Shown: piece after piece, positions 42,263-50,959 of the stretch
How positions within the stretch are numbered: the first letter of the stretch is position 1
Layout of the letters: each line of letters begins with the position of its first letter
NCBI GenBank assembly: GCA_038147155.1
Contig: JAYQTA010000010.1
Location: 1-64,000 of the forward strand
DNA from: Australimonas brisbanensis
GTDB lineage: Bacteria > Chloroflexota > Dehalococcoidia > Lucifugimonadales > Australimonadaceae
DNA length: 64,000 nt
Direction: 5' to 3'
The notes under the pieces: model-generated
What the model was told of the DNA's origin: nothing
Databases searched by the model: none
The model's input: the letters and a program-made list of their open reading frames with translations, nothing else
Translations under genes and position numbers: made by a program

Positions 42263-43159
42263 GTGCTCGGCATCCTCTACAGCGTTCTGTCCGCCTTCAC
42301 CTTCTCGCTGAACATGGCGCTGGTGCGCCGCGGCGTGACCACGGCCACGCCCGGCCAGGCAGCGCTGGTCACGGTGGTGTTCGGCGTGCCGCTCTTCCTG
42401 GTGTCGGCGGCGGCCACGGGCCAGTTGCTGCACTGGGACGCCATCGACGCCGGTGGCTACTGGCTGCTGGCCGTGGCGGGGGTGATTCACTTCGTCATCG
42501 GCCGCTACGGCAACTACCGGGGCTTGCGGGCCATCGGCGCCAACCGCATGCAGGTGATGCAGACCCTCTCCATCCCCATCACCATCATCGTCGCCATGTG
42601 GTGGCTGGATGAGGAGGTCACCGGCCTCATGTGGGCGGGCATCGTCCTCATCATGGTGGGCCCGCTCATCATGACCCAGCGCCGGGGCCCGCAGCCCGCC
42701 AGGGGCGCCGGGGGCTTCACTCCCAAGATGGCGGAGGGCTTCTTCTGGGGGCTGGTGGCCTCCTTCGGCTACGGGGCCTCGCCCCTGCTGGTGCGCGCCG
42801 CGCTGGAGGGGAACAACCTGGGCATCTACGGCGGATTCGTCTCCTACGCCGCCGCCGCCATCGTCCTCATCGCCTACACCCTCATCGCCCCCGGCAAGCG
42901 GGCAGAGGCGCGCGCCATCGACCGGGGCGCGCTGCGCCTGTTCATGACCGGCACCGTCTCGGTGTTCCTGGCCCAGCTCTTCCGCTACATGGCCCTGGGC
43001 ATCGCCCCTGTCTCCCTGGTGACGCCGCTGATGCGCACCGGCTCCCTGTTCACCCTGGGCCTCTCGTGGGGCATGAACCGGAGCATGGAGTCGTTCACCC
43101 TGCCGGTGCTCACCGGCGTGGCCCTGTCCCTCGCGGGGGCGGTGCTGCTGGCGCTCTAG
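42263..43159 (+). CDS. EamA/DMT family transporter
   Basis: A 298-residue membrane protein with ten predicted helices in two homologous EamA halves. Residues 1-140 hold YSVLSAFTFSLNMALVRRG and 155-298 hold WGLVASFGYGASPLLVRAA. Drug/metabolite transporter family members move amino acids, nucleotides or other metabolites; specificity is unknown. It starts at GTG 42263 without a ribosome-binding site, directly after a TAGGCT box. Its TAG stop shares CTAG with the convergent MFS gene. Confidence 0.85.
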   Translation: MLGILYSVLSAFTFSLNMALVRRGVTTATPGQAALVTVVFGVPLFLVSAAATGQLLHWDAIDAGGYWLLAVAGVIHFVIGRYGNYRGLRAIGANRMQVMQTLSIPITIIVAMWWLDEEVTGLMWAGIVLIMVGPLIMTQRRGPQPARGAGGFTPKMAEGFFWGLVASFGYGASPLLVRAALEGNNLGIYGGFVSYAAAAIVLIAYTLIAPGKRAEARAIDRGALRLFMTGTVSVFLAQLFRYMALGIAPVSLVTPLMRTGSLFTLGLSWGMNRSMESFTLPVLTGVALSLAGAVLLAL

Positions 43160-44448
43160 GGCGCAGGCGCTGCGGGCTTCTTGGTGGGCTGGCGCGCGGC
43201 CAGCAGCGAGAGCGCGACGACGCACTGGGTCACCAGGAAGATGGACAGCGCCACGGTGTAGGAGCCGGTGGCGTCCTTGAGCCAACCCGCCATCAGCGGC
43301 CCGAAGGCGCCCACGGGCGCGGAGATCATCTGGGTGTAGCCCCGGATCGACCCCAGGTAGCGCCGGCCGAAGTAGTTGGCGAAGAGCACCGTCTGCGCGA
43401 TGGTCCATCCGCCCGTGCCCAGCCCGAACAGCAGGGCGAAGGCCACGGCCATTGGCAGGTTGTCTGCCACGATGAGCAGCGCCATGGACACCCCGGAGAA
43501 GAGCGTGGCTGCGATGGTGCCCCAGCGCACGTGCCAGCGATCCATCACCGCGCCCCACGCCAGGGCGGAGAGCGCCGCCGTCCCCGCGAACAGGAACACG
43601 AAGATGCCCGCGAACCCGCCACCCACGCCCCGATCTTGGAGCGAGGCCACGGCGTGCAGGTTCACCGCCGTCTGGGCGAACACCACGGTCATGGAGGCGA
43701 TGGTCAGCAGCCAGAAGGCCACCGTCCGGCGCGCCTCCGGGAGTGTCCATGAGGCGGCCAGATCCCGTGCGGCTGCATTGCCGGGGGCTGCCGCGGCCTC
43801 GGCGCTGTCCCCGTCGGGGTGGAGGCCGAAGTCCTCCGGGCGCCGGCGGATGAACAGCCAGCCCGGTATCACCACCAGCAGGAAGACCACGATGGCCAGG
43901 AACGCGTAGGCGTGCCGCCACGACAGGTAGACCACGATGGGGGTGATGAACAGGGGGAAGACGGCCTGCCCCGTGCGCAGGCCGATACCCAGGAAGCTCG
44001 CCGCGCGAGCGCGCTTGCGCACGAACCAGTTGGCCACCGCGACGCTGGTGCCCAGATTGATGCCCGCGAGGGCGGCGGTGCGCCCCACGCCGAAGAAGAG
44101 CCAGAACTGCCAGACCTCCTGCATCAGGGCCAGGCCCACCAACACTCCGGTGACCACCATGCCGGCCACCACCACGGCGGAGCGCGCACCGGCTCGGTCC
44201 AGCTGGCGGCCCACCACCACGCTGATCAGCGAGCCGAAGAGGGAGCCCAGGGTGAAGGCGATGGAGATCTCCCCCCGCGACCAGCCCATGTCGTCGCCGA
44301 TGGGCTTGACGAATACGGAGAGCACCGGCCCGTACATGGGCACCTGCGCGAAGGAGACCAGCACCGAGGTGGCCACCACGCCCCAGCCGTAGAAGGCCCG
44401 CTTGAAGGGCCAGAGTGCGGGGATGCGCTCGAAGGGGGGTGTGCTCAC
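43156..44448 (-). CDS. MFS transporter, monocarboxylate-like
   Basis: A 430-residue 12-helix major facilitator. KRAFYGWGVVATSVLVSFAQVPMYGPV at the first helix and VGRQLDRAGAR between helices 2 and 3 place it in the oxalate/formate antiporter-like or monocarboxylate branch. A paralogue lies immediately upstream (44445). GTG 44448 has GGGAGAG six bases upstream and overlaps the paralogue's stop (GTGA). The two tandem genes may form a pair with related substrates. Confidence 0.86.
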   Translation of the reverse strand: MSTPPFERIPALWPFKRAFYGWGVVATSVLVSFAQVPMYGPVLSVFVKPIGDDMGWSRGEISIAFTLGSLFGSLISVVVGRQLDRAGARSAVVVAGMVVTGVLVGLALMQEVWQFWLFFGVGRTAALAGINLGTSVAVANWFVRKRARAASFLGIGLRTGQAVFPLFITPIVVYLSWRHAYAFLAIVVFLLVVIPGWLFIRRRPEDFGLHPDGDSAEAAAAPGNAAARDLAASWTLPEARRTVAFWLLTIASMTVVFAQTAVNLHAVASLQDRGVGGGFAGIFVFLFAGTAALSALAWGAVMDRWHVRWGTIAATLFSGVSMALLIVADNLPMAVAFALLFGLGTGGWTIAQTVLFANYFGRRYLGSIRGYTQMISAPVGAFGPLMAGWLKDATGSYTVALSIFLVTQCVVALSLLAARQPTKKPAAPAP

Positions 44449-45770
44449 ATCGCTCTCCCGGCGCTGGCGGCCCACACCCGGCGAGTGGGCGGCGTCGCCA
44501 GCGCGAACGCGGCGAATGCTACTCCGAAAACGCCCAGGCCGATACCGAAGGCGAGGTGATAGGAGCCGGTGACGTCGTGGATCAGCGCGGCTGCCTGGGG
44601 GCCCACCAGCGCCATCATCCCCTCGAAGGGAGAGATGAACCCCTTGATGGACCCCGCGTTCCTACGCCCGAAGTAGTTGGGCACCATGAGCATCTGGGAG
44701 ACGGTCCACCCGCCGGTGCCCAGGCCGAACAGCACGGCGAAGACCAGCGCCAGCGGGTAGGTGTCGGCCATGAGCAGCACGCCCATGCCCGCAGCGAACA
44801 GCACCATGCAGCCCAGGCATACCCATCGCACGTGGGTGCGATCCACCAGGCTTCCCCACACCAGCATGGACAGGGCGCTCACCCCGGTGAACACCGTGGA
44901 GATGGAGATGGCGAGGCCCTCGGACAGGCCCACGTCCTGGAAGTGGGCCACCACGGTGACGTTGACGCCGATCTGCGCGGCGATGCCCGCGCCCAGGCCG
45001 AGGACGATGAACCAGAGCGCGCGGGTGCGGCGCGCCTCGCGCAGCGTCCAGGCGTGCTCGTCCACCGCATGGGCGCCCGCGCTCCCCGGCGCCGGGGCCG
45101 CCGCACCGTCGGGCAGCAGGCCGTGGTCCTCCGGGCGCCGGCGCAGGTAGACCAGCGCCGGGACGCAGATGAAGACCAGCGCCAGGGCGGAGAGGGCGGC
45201 GAAGCTCCACCGCCAACCCACCAGCACCAGTACCGGCAGCAGCGCCAGCGGCACCAGCGATTGGCCCCCGCGCTGGCCCGCCGCCCGGATGGCGGTGGCG
45301 CGCCCGCGCTTGCGGATGAACCAGTTGGCGATGGCCACCGACCCGCCCAGGCTCACGCCCCCCACCGCGATGGAGCGCCCGGCCCCGTAGGCAACCCAGA
45401 ACTGCCACGGCTCGGTCATCACCGCCACCACCGCCAGGGAGCACGCCACCGCGAGCCCCGAGAGCGCCACCACGACGCGGGAGCCGTAGCGGTCCAGCAG
45501 CCGCCCCACCGCCAGGGAGAGCAGCGCACCCCCCAGCGAGCCGATGGTGAACGCCGCGACCACGGTGGAGTGCGACCAGCCCAGGTCATCGGCGATGGGC
45601 TTGACGAACACGCCGAACACCGGCCCGTACATGGGTGTTTGGGCCACGGACACGGTGAAGATGGTGGCGACCACCGCCCAGCCGTAGTAGCCCTTGAAGG
45701 GCCAGAGGCGGGAGGGGCGGGCGGGGGAGGTGGTGAGGGAGGGGGGCTGACGCATGGGAGCAGTCAGCAT
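44445..45770 (-). CDS. MFS transporter, monocarboxylate-like paralogue
   Basis: A 441-residue 12-helix major facilitator. It is clearly paralogous to the downstream gene: both have WPFK before the first helix, AQTPMYGPV or AQVPMYGPV, and a GLGTGGWT motif late in the protein. ATG 45770 has AGGGG at good distance; ATG 45755 is an alternative lying 11 bases after a TATGCT box. It starts 14 bases after the glutamate dehydrogenase stop, so the genes may be co-transcribed. The substrate is unknown. Confidence 0.85.
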   Translation of the reverse strand: MLTAPMRQPPSLTTSPARPSRLWPFKGYYGWAVVATIFTVSVAQTPMYGPVFGVFVKPIADDLGWSHSTVVAAFTIGSLGGALLSLAVGRLLDRYGSRVVVALSGLAVACSLAVVAVMTEPWQFWVAYGAGRSIAVGGVSLGGSVAIANWFIRKRGRATAIRAAGQRGGQSLVPLALLPVLVLVGWRWSFAALSALALVFICVPALVYLRRRPEDHGLLPDGAAAPAPGSAGAHAVDEHAWTLREARRTRALWFIVLGLGAGIAAQIGVNVTVVAHFQDVGLSEGLAISISTVFTGVSALSMLVWGSLVDRTHVRWVCLGCMVLFAAGMGVLLMADTYPLALVFAVLFGLGTGGWTVSQMLMVPNYFGRRNAGSIKGFISPFEGMMALVGPQAAALIHDVTGSYHLAFGIGLGVFGVAFAAFALATPPTRRVWAASAGRAM

Positions 45771-45784
45771 AGCAGCCCCTTCCC

Positions 45785-47029
45785 CTACACGAACCCCCGC
45801 AGCATGGCGGCGCGGGCGACGCGCTCGATGCCGATGAGGAAGGCCGCCTCCCGTAGGGTGAGCCCCTCGCGCCTGGCCGTATCGCGCACGTTGCGGTAGG
45901 CCTCCGTGATGCGCGCACGCAGTCGCTGGTTCACCTCCTCCAGCGTCCAGGAGAGCTGCTGGAGGTTCTGCGTCCACTCGAAGTAGGAGACGGTCACGCC
46001 CCCCGCGTTCACCAGCACGTCGGGCAGCACCGGGATGGAGCGCTCGTTCAGCACCATATCAGCCTCCGGCGTGGTGGGATGGTTGGCGCACTCCAGCACC
46101 ACCTTCGCGCGCAGGCGGCGCGCGGTCTCCTCCGTCAGCACGTTCTCGATGGCTGCGGGCACGAACACCTCGCACTCCACCTCGTACAGGTCGTCCGGGT
46201 CGCAGGGGGCCGCGCCGGGGAAACCCGCGACGGAACCCGTGGCGGCCACGTAGGCCGAGAGGGCCTCCACGTCGATGGCGCCGTCCGAGCAGACGGCCCC
46301 GAACCGGTCGCTGACGGCGCAGACGCGTGCCCCCTCCCCGTGGGCGAGGCGCGCGAACCACGAGCCCACGTTGCCGAAGCCCTGCACCACCAGGCGGGCG
46401 TGACGCAGGTCGAGGCCCAGGTCAGGAGCGGCCTCGGTGAGCACGTCGAGGGCGCCCCGGCCCGTGGCCTGCTCGCGGCCCAGGGAGCCACCCAGTTCCA
46501 CCGGCTTGCCCGTCACCACCGCCTGATTCGCCCCATGCAGCTGCCCGTACTCATCCATCACCCAGGCCATGGTCTGGGCGTTGGTGCCCATGTCGGGGGC
46601 CGGCACGTCACGGTATGGGCCGAGCAGGTGGTGGATGGAGCGGGTGTAGCGGCGCGTCAGCCGGTTCAGTTCGGCCTGGGAGAGCGCCGCCGGGTCCACC
46701 TGGATGCCGCCCTTGGCCCCACCGAAGGGGATGTCCAACAGTGCCGTCTTGTAGGACATGAGGGTGGCCAGGGCCCGCACCTCGTCCTCGTCGGCGTGGG
46801 GGTGGTAGCGGATGCCGCCCTTGTAGGGCCCGCGCGCCGCGTTGTGCTGCACCCGGTAGCCCGTGAACACCTCGATGTCCCCGTTGTCCCGCCGGATGGG
46901 CAGCGAGACCTGGATCTGTCGCCACGGGGCGCAGAGCATGGCACGCACCCCCACGGGGAGTCCGAGCCGCTCGGCCGCGGGGTCGAAGAACGCCTGCACG
47001 TCCTCCTGGGCTGAGCGTCCCTTGGCCAT
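45785..47029 (-). CDS. gdhA: Glu/Leu/Phe/Val dehydrogenase (glutamate dehydrogenase)
   Basis: A 414-residue amino-acid dehydrogenase, most like hexameric NAD-type glutamate dehydrogenase interconverting glutamate and 2-oxoglutarate plus ammonia. The signature IPFGGAKGG carries catalytic Lys106, YRDVPAPDMGT the catalytic Asp, GGIRYHPHADEDE the substrate region and VVQGFGNVGSW the Rossmann loop. ATG 47029 follows GGAGG. Leucine or phenylalanine specificity cannot be fully excluded but is less likely given length and motif set. Confidence 0.92.
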   Translation of the reverse strand: MAKGRSAQEDVQAFFDPAAERLGLPVGVRAMLCAPWRQIQVSLPIRRDNGDIEVFTGYRVQHNAARGPYKGGIRYHPHADEDEVRALATLMSYKTALLDIPFGGAKGGIQVDPAALSQAELNRLTRRYTRSIHHLLGPYRDVPAPDMGTNAQTMAWVMDEYGQLHGANQAVVTGKPVELGGSLGREQATGRGALDVLTEAAPDLGLDLRHARLVVQGFGNVGSWFARLAHGEGARVCAVSDRFGAVCSDGAIDVEALSAYVAATGSVAGFPGAAPCDPDDLYEVECEVFVPAAIENVLTEETARRLRAKVVLECANHPTTPEADMVLNERSIPVLPDVLVNAGGVTVSYFEWTQNLQQLSWTLEEVNQRLRARITEAYRNVRDTARREGLTLREAAFLIGIERVARAAMLRGFV

Positions 47030-47143
47030 GACGAGCCTCCTTGCTGGACCGCCACGATGGGGCGGCCTGATGTGACACTTCCAGCATACCCCCCATCGTG
47101 CGATGCGGCGTTGGGGGAAGCCCCCAACCAGGCGTGGAGGGGG

Positions 47144-47149
47144 TATGCT
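47144..47149 (+). promoter_or_regulatory. -10 element, candidate leaderless promoter
   Basis: TATGCT ends seven bases before GTG 47157. A GGAGG at 47136-47140 could instead serve ATG 47145, which lies inside the hexamer, so start choice and promoter are linked. Confidence 0.4.
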
Positions 47150-47156
47150 TGCCGCC

Positions 47157-48395
47157 GTGAGCGCACAACCCTCCATGCGCGTGGTCAACGCCAACAGCGC
47201 GCCCATCTTCTTCTCCTTCTTCACCTGGGGTTTCGGCACCGGCGCTCAGAACCTGGGCCGCCCGCTGTTCGCCCTGGCGGCCACGGGCAACGTGTTCCTG
47301 GTGGGCGTGCTCATCGCCGCCAACGCCCTCCCGCGCCTGGTGTCCGGGCCGCTTACCGGCTACCTGACCGATCGGTTGGGCCGCAAGCCGCTGGTGATGC
47401 TGGGCCCGGCGATACGCGGCGTGTCCAACGTGGGCCAGTTCTTCGCCACGGACTACGCCACCTTCTTCGCCCTGGAGATGGTGGGCCAGTTCGGCGTGGC
47501 CATGTGGAACACCTCGGCCAACGTGCTCCTATCCGACGTGACCACCTCTCAGAACCGGGGCAAGGTGCTGGCGGTGCGGCACATGTCGATGCGCATGGGG
47601 TTCGTGGCCGGGCCGCTGCTGGGCGGCGTCATGGCCGTCACCTTTGGCCTTCAGTCGGTCTTCCTGCTCAACGGCCTCTCCAAGATCATCATCCTGCTGG
47701 TGGCCTTCTTCCTGGTGCGGGAGACGCGGCCCACCCAGGCCTCCGCGCCCGCACCGGCGGAGGGCAAGCGCGCTCGGAGCGCCCCCCGCTTCTCCCTCGC
47801 CCCCTTCCGCGACCCCTCGTTCCTCGCCCTCTCGGTGGCCACGGCGGCGCTGTCCATGACCCAGGCGGGAACGATGCAGGCCGTCCTCCCGGTGCACGCC
47901 AAGGACGCCCTGGACGTCTCCTCCGCATCGCTGGGGTTCCTCATCTCCCTGGCGGCGGCCCTCGCCTTCGCCCTGGCGCTGCCCAACGGCGTGCTCTCCG
48001 ACAGATTGGGCCGCAAGGTGTCCCTGGTGCCGGGGCTCGCGTTGCTGGGCGTGAGCGTACTGGCGCTCGCCTATGGGCAGGCGTACGGGCTATTGGTGCT
48101 GGTGGTGGTGCTGCACGGGAGCGGTGAGGCCATGACCCTCGGCACCACGCAGACCTACGCCATGGACCTGGCGCCGTCCACGGCGCGCGGGGCCTTCATG
48201 GGCCTGTGGTCCCTCTCGCAGTCCACGGGGGCCGTCATCGGCCCGCTGCTCGCCTCGGCCCTCTACCACTGGGTGGGCCCCGCCATCGCCTTCCAGGCCG
48301 TTGCCGGGGTGCTGCTGGTGAGCGCGGTGGTGATGCTGGTGATGGGGCGGGAGACTGCGGGGCCCTGGGCGCGCCGCCCCGTGGACGAGGGCTAG
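47157..48395 (+). CDS. MFS transporter
   Basis: A 412-residue 12-helix major facilitator of the drug-exporter-like type. TGYLTDRLGRKPLVM between helices 2 and 3 is MFS motif A, repeated after helix 8 as NGVLSDRLGRKVSLV. GTG 47157 is taken as leaderless start behind TATGCT; ATG 47145 with a close GGAGG is the alternative. It is divergent from glutamate dehydrogenase. The TAG stop shares CTAG with the truncated O-antigen-ligase-like gene. The substrate is unknown. Confidence 0.84.
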   Translation: MSAQPSMRVVNANSAPIFFSFFTWGFGTGAQNLGRPLFALAATGNVFLVGVLIAANALPRLVSGPLTGYLTDRLGRKPLVMLGPAIRGVSNVGQFFATDYATFFALEMVGQFGVAMWNTSANVLLSDVTTSQNRGKVLAVRHMSMRMGFVAGPLLGGVMAVTFGLQSVFLLNGLSKIIILLVAFFLVRETRPTQASAPAPAEGKRARSAPRFSLAPFRDPSFLALSVATAALSMTQAGTMQAVLPVHAKDALDVSSASLGFLISLAAALAFALALPNGVLSDRLGRKVSLVPGLALLGVSVLALAYGQAYGLLVLVVVLHGSGEAMTLGTTQTYAMDLAPSTARGAFMGLWSLSQSTGAVIGPLLASALYHWVGPAIAFQAVAGVLLVSAVVMLVMGRETAGPWARRPVDEG

Positions 48396-49330
48396 GGGAG
48401 CCCGTCCAGGAGCGCGGTGATGGCCTCCGCCAACGCCTTCAACGGCCCCTCGGCCAGTGCGCCCTCCAGCGCCGTCCGCGCCTCGCCCATCCGGCCCAGG
48501 CTGCTCAGCGCCGCCCCCAGCAGGTAGCGCGCCGTGGCCCGCGTCTCGGCGCCCTGGGCCAGGGCCTCCATGCGCAGCGCGCCCTCCAGCGCACCATCGG
48601 CCATGCCCATCGCCAGCAGCCGGGTGGTCAGGTTCTGCTGCGCGAGGTAGGCGTTGGGGTACAGGTCCGCCGCCCGGCGCAGCGCCGCGATGCCCACGTC
48701 CAGGTAGGCTGTGCGCCCACGGCGCGCCAGTTCCAGCGCCCGCTCGCTCACCCCGGCGTTGAGCGTCAGCGAGAGCGGCGCGTAGGGCAGCCCCTCGGCC
48801 ACCGCCGCCAGCGCCCCCGTCAGCAGCACGTCATCGTCCACACCCTGAGTGGTGAGGCGGAATCGATCCAGCAGGTCGGCCGCCCGGACGCGGTAGGCCG
48901 TGGAGGCTGGGCCCAGGCGCATGGCCGACTCGATGCGCTCCAGCGCCTCCACCACGTAGCCGTCCTGCTCGGCGCTCGCGGCCAGGGCCGCCTCCCGGCC
49001 CGCCGCCAGCACGCGGTAGGTGAAGGGGAGCGTCAGCGCGCCCGCCGCGACCACCGCCAGGCACGCCAGTGCCCACGCACCGGCGCGTGCGCTCACCGGG
49101 ATCGCGCGAACTGAGGTGGGGGCGGGGCGCGCCGTGCCCACGGCGGGCAGCGCGGCCAGCAGGCCCACCAGCGCCCAGGCGAGTAGCCCATCAGCGGCCT
49201 GGGGCACGCCGAACTGCTGCTCCAGCGCGCGGCCCGCCAGCGCCGCCGTCACTGCAACCAGTGCCAGCGTGCGCCCGGTGCCCCAGTCGCGCCCTCGGCC
49301 ACGCCAGAGGGCCCACGTCCCCACCCCCAC
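48392..49330 (-). pseudogene. 5'-truncated O-antigen ligase-like/TPR membrane protein
   Basis: Readable sequence resembles only the C-terminal third of an O-antigen-ligase-type membrane protein. Terminal helices around TLALVAVTAALAGRALEQQFG and LLAWALVGLLAALPAVG, plus one more membrane helix, are followed by TPR-like helical repeats (RRAADLYPNAYLAQQNL, ARYLLGAALSSLGR). The ~10 N-terminal helices and catalytic periplasmic loop are missing. Upstream of ~49330 the frame continues only as antisense of the next fragment. The two truncated genes meet head to head, so a deletion or misassembly junction is likely near 49310-49345. Confidence 0.65.
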
Positions 49331-49334
49331 CGGG

Positions 49335-49676
49335 TTGCGGCAGGTGGCGCAGGGCGTGCCCTTTGACATCCGCGTGGGGGAGGGGGTGGAGGTGAGCGGG
49401 CAGGGCGTCACGCTGCACCTGGCTGGCGTACCCGCCGACTCGCGCTGCCCCGCCAGCGTCGTGTGCGTGTGGGCGGGTGAGGCGGCCCTCGCCATCGGCT
49501 TCACCACTCGGGAGGTCTCCCGCGACGTGTCGCTGACGGTGAGCGCCGAGGGCGTTGGCGAGGTGGAGGTCTCCGGCTATCGGGTGCGGGCGCTGGCGCT
49601 GGAGCCCTACCCGCAGGAGCCGGGGGTCATCCCCCAGGCGGACTACGTCGCGAGGCTAGTGGTGGAGCGGTTGTAG
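49335..49676 (+). pseudogene. N-terminally truncated secreted/lipoprotein-like fragment
   Basis: About 113 residues that look like the C-terminal part of a small exported protein. FDIRVGEGVEVSGQGVTLHLAGV is followed by DSRCPASVVCVWAGEA, a pattern seen in bacterial lipoproteins of unknown function. No signal peptide or ribosome-binding site is present; TTG 49335 and GTG 49344 are the only nearby starts. It faces the truncated ligase-like gene back to back, so its 5' end was probably lost in the same event. A GC-rich hairpin follows the stop. Confidence 0.6.
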
Positions 49677-49683
49677 GCGCACC

Positions 49684-49704
49684 GGGGCGGGGTTGACCCG
49701 CCCC
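49684..49704 (+). terminator. hairpin terminator
   Basis: GGGGCGGG pairs with CCCGCCCC around a short G-TTGA loop, directly after the lipoprotein-like fragment. No T tract follows. Confidence 0.6.
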
Positions 49705-49763
49705 GCCGGGGAGGGCCATCATCGGCGGGCGCCCCCGGGCGCATCCCCTCCTGTGAGCATCGC

Positions 49764-50906
49764 GTGACCCAGCCCCCCACCCCCTCCTACACCCTCGCCG
49801 ATAGCGTCCGCACCTGGGACGAGACGGTTCGCCACCTTGGGCAGGCCCCGCGCCTGGGGCTCGACACCGAGGCCGACTCGCGCCACCACTACCCGGAGAA
49901 GGTGTGCCTGCTCCAGGTGTCCACGCCCCGGGCCGTCTACGTGGTGGATCCCCTGGCGGGCCTGGACATGGCACCCCTGGCGGGTGTGCTGGACGACCCG
50001 CGTGTGGAGAAGGTGCTGCACGGGGCCGACTTCGACCTGCGCGGCATGCACCGCGACTGGGGACACACCGTCCGGGGCCTCTACGACACCAACGTTGCCG
50101 CGCGCCTGGCGGGGCTGGAGCGGGTGGGCCTGGCCGCGCTGCTGGAGGATCTGCTGGGGCTCACCATTCCCAAGGAGGAGCGGCTGCAGCGCGCCGACTG
50201 GTCGCGCCGCCCCCTCTCCGCCGAGGCGCTGGCGTATGCCGCGGGTGACGTGGCGCACCTGTTCGCCCTGCGCGATGCGCTGGACGCCAGGTTGGGCGAG
50301 CAGGGCCGGCGGGCATGGGCCGCGGAGGAGTTCGAGCGGCTGGAGCAGGTGCGCTACACCCCACCCGACCCGCAGACCTCCTTCCTGGGCGTGAAGGGCT
50401 CGCACCGGCTGTCCCCGCAGGGACTGACGGTGCTACGGGAGCTGCACGCGGTGCGCGAGGCCGAGGCGCTGCGCCTGGACCGTCCGCCCGGCTTCATCAT
50501 CAACGCCGAGACGCTGGTGCACCTGGCGGCCAAGCCCGAGACGCCGCTCATGGAGGTGCCGGGCCTCTCCCCTGCCATCGCCCGGCGCATGGGCAGAGCG
50601 CTGGAGGGGGCCCTGGAGCGCGGTCGTTCCGGCGCGCCCTACCGGCGTCCGCCCGCCGAATTCCCCCCGCGCCCCCGGCGCACCAACGCCGAGCGCCACC
50701 GGCTCGCCAAGCTCAAGGAGTGGCGCACGGGCCTAGGCAAGGAATTGGCATTGGACCCGTCGCTGTGCTGGCCGGCCCGCTCCCTGGAGCGCCTGGCTCG
50801 GGAGCCGGGCACCCTGGACGCTGAGTTGGACTCGCCAGAGGTGCGCCGCTGGCAGCGCGATGCCTTTGGCATCGGCCTGCGCAAGTCGCTCGTCACCGCC
50901 GGTTAG
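49764..50906 (+). CDS. rnd: ribonuclease D
   Basis: A 380-residue RNase D-type 3'-5' exonuclease maturing structured RNAs such as tRNA. DEDD residues are visible: Asp34 and Glu36 in GLDTEADS, Asp91 in HGADFDL and the Y-x3-D site in AYAAGDVAHL. A C-terminal HRDC-type helical domain (about 220-300) and a second helical region (TNAERHRLAKLKEWR) follow. It starts at GTG 49764 with weak upstream signals. No pathway link to its neighbours is evident. Confidence 0.9.
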   Translation: MTQPPTPSYTLADSVRTWDETVRHLGQAPRLGLDTEADSRHHYPEKVCLLQVSTPRAVYVVDPLAGLDMAPLAGVLDDPRVEKVLHGADFDLRGMHRDWGHTVRGLYDTNVAARLAGLERVGLAALLEDLLGLTIPKEERLQRADWSRRPLSAEALAYAAGDVAHLFALRDALDARLGEQGRRAWAAEEFERLEQVRYTPPDPQTSFLGVKGSHRLSPQGLTVLRELHAVREAEALRLDRPPGFIINAETLVHLAAKPETPLMEVPGLSPAIARRMGRALEGALERGRSGAPYRRPPAEFPPRPRRTNAERHRLAKLKEWRTGLGKELALDPSLCWPARSLERLAREPGTLDAELDSPEVRRWQRDAFGIGLRKSLVTAG

Positions 50907-50923
50907 CGCCGCCCGGCCTCTGC

Positions 50924-50929
50924 TATAGT
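50924..50929 (+). promoter_or_regulatory. -10 element upstream of molybdenum hydroxylase gene
   Basis: TATAGT, close to the TATAAT consensus, lies 31 bases before the ATG at 50960. No convincing -35 hexamer is seen. Confidence 0.5.
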
Positions 50930-50959
50930 GGCCCGGCACCCCACCCAGGAGCCAGACCC

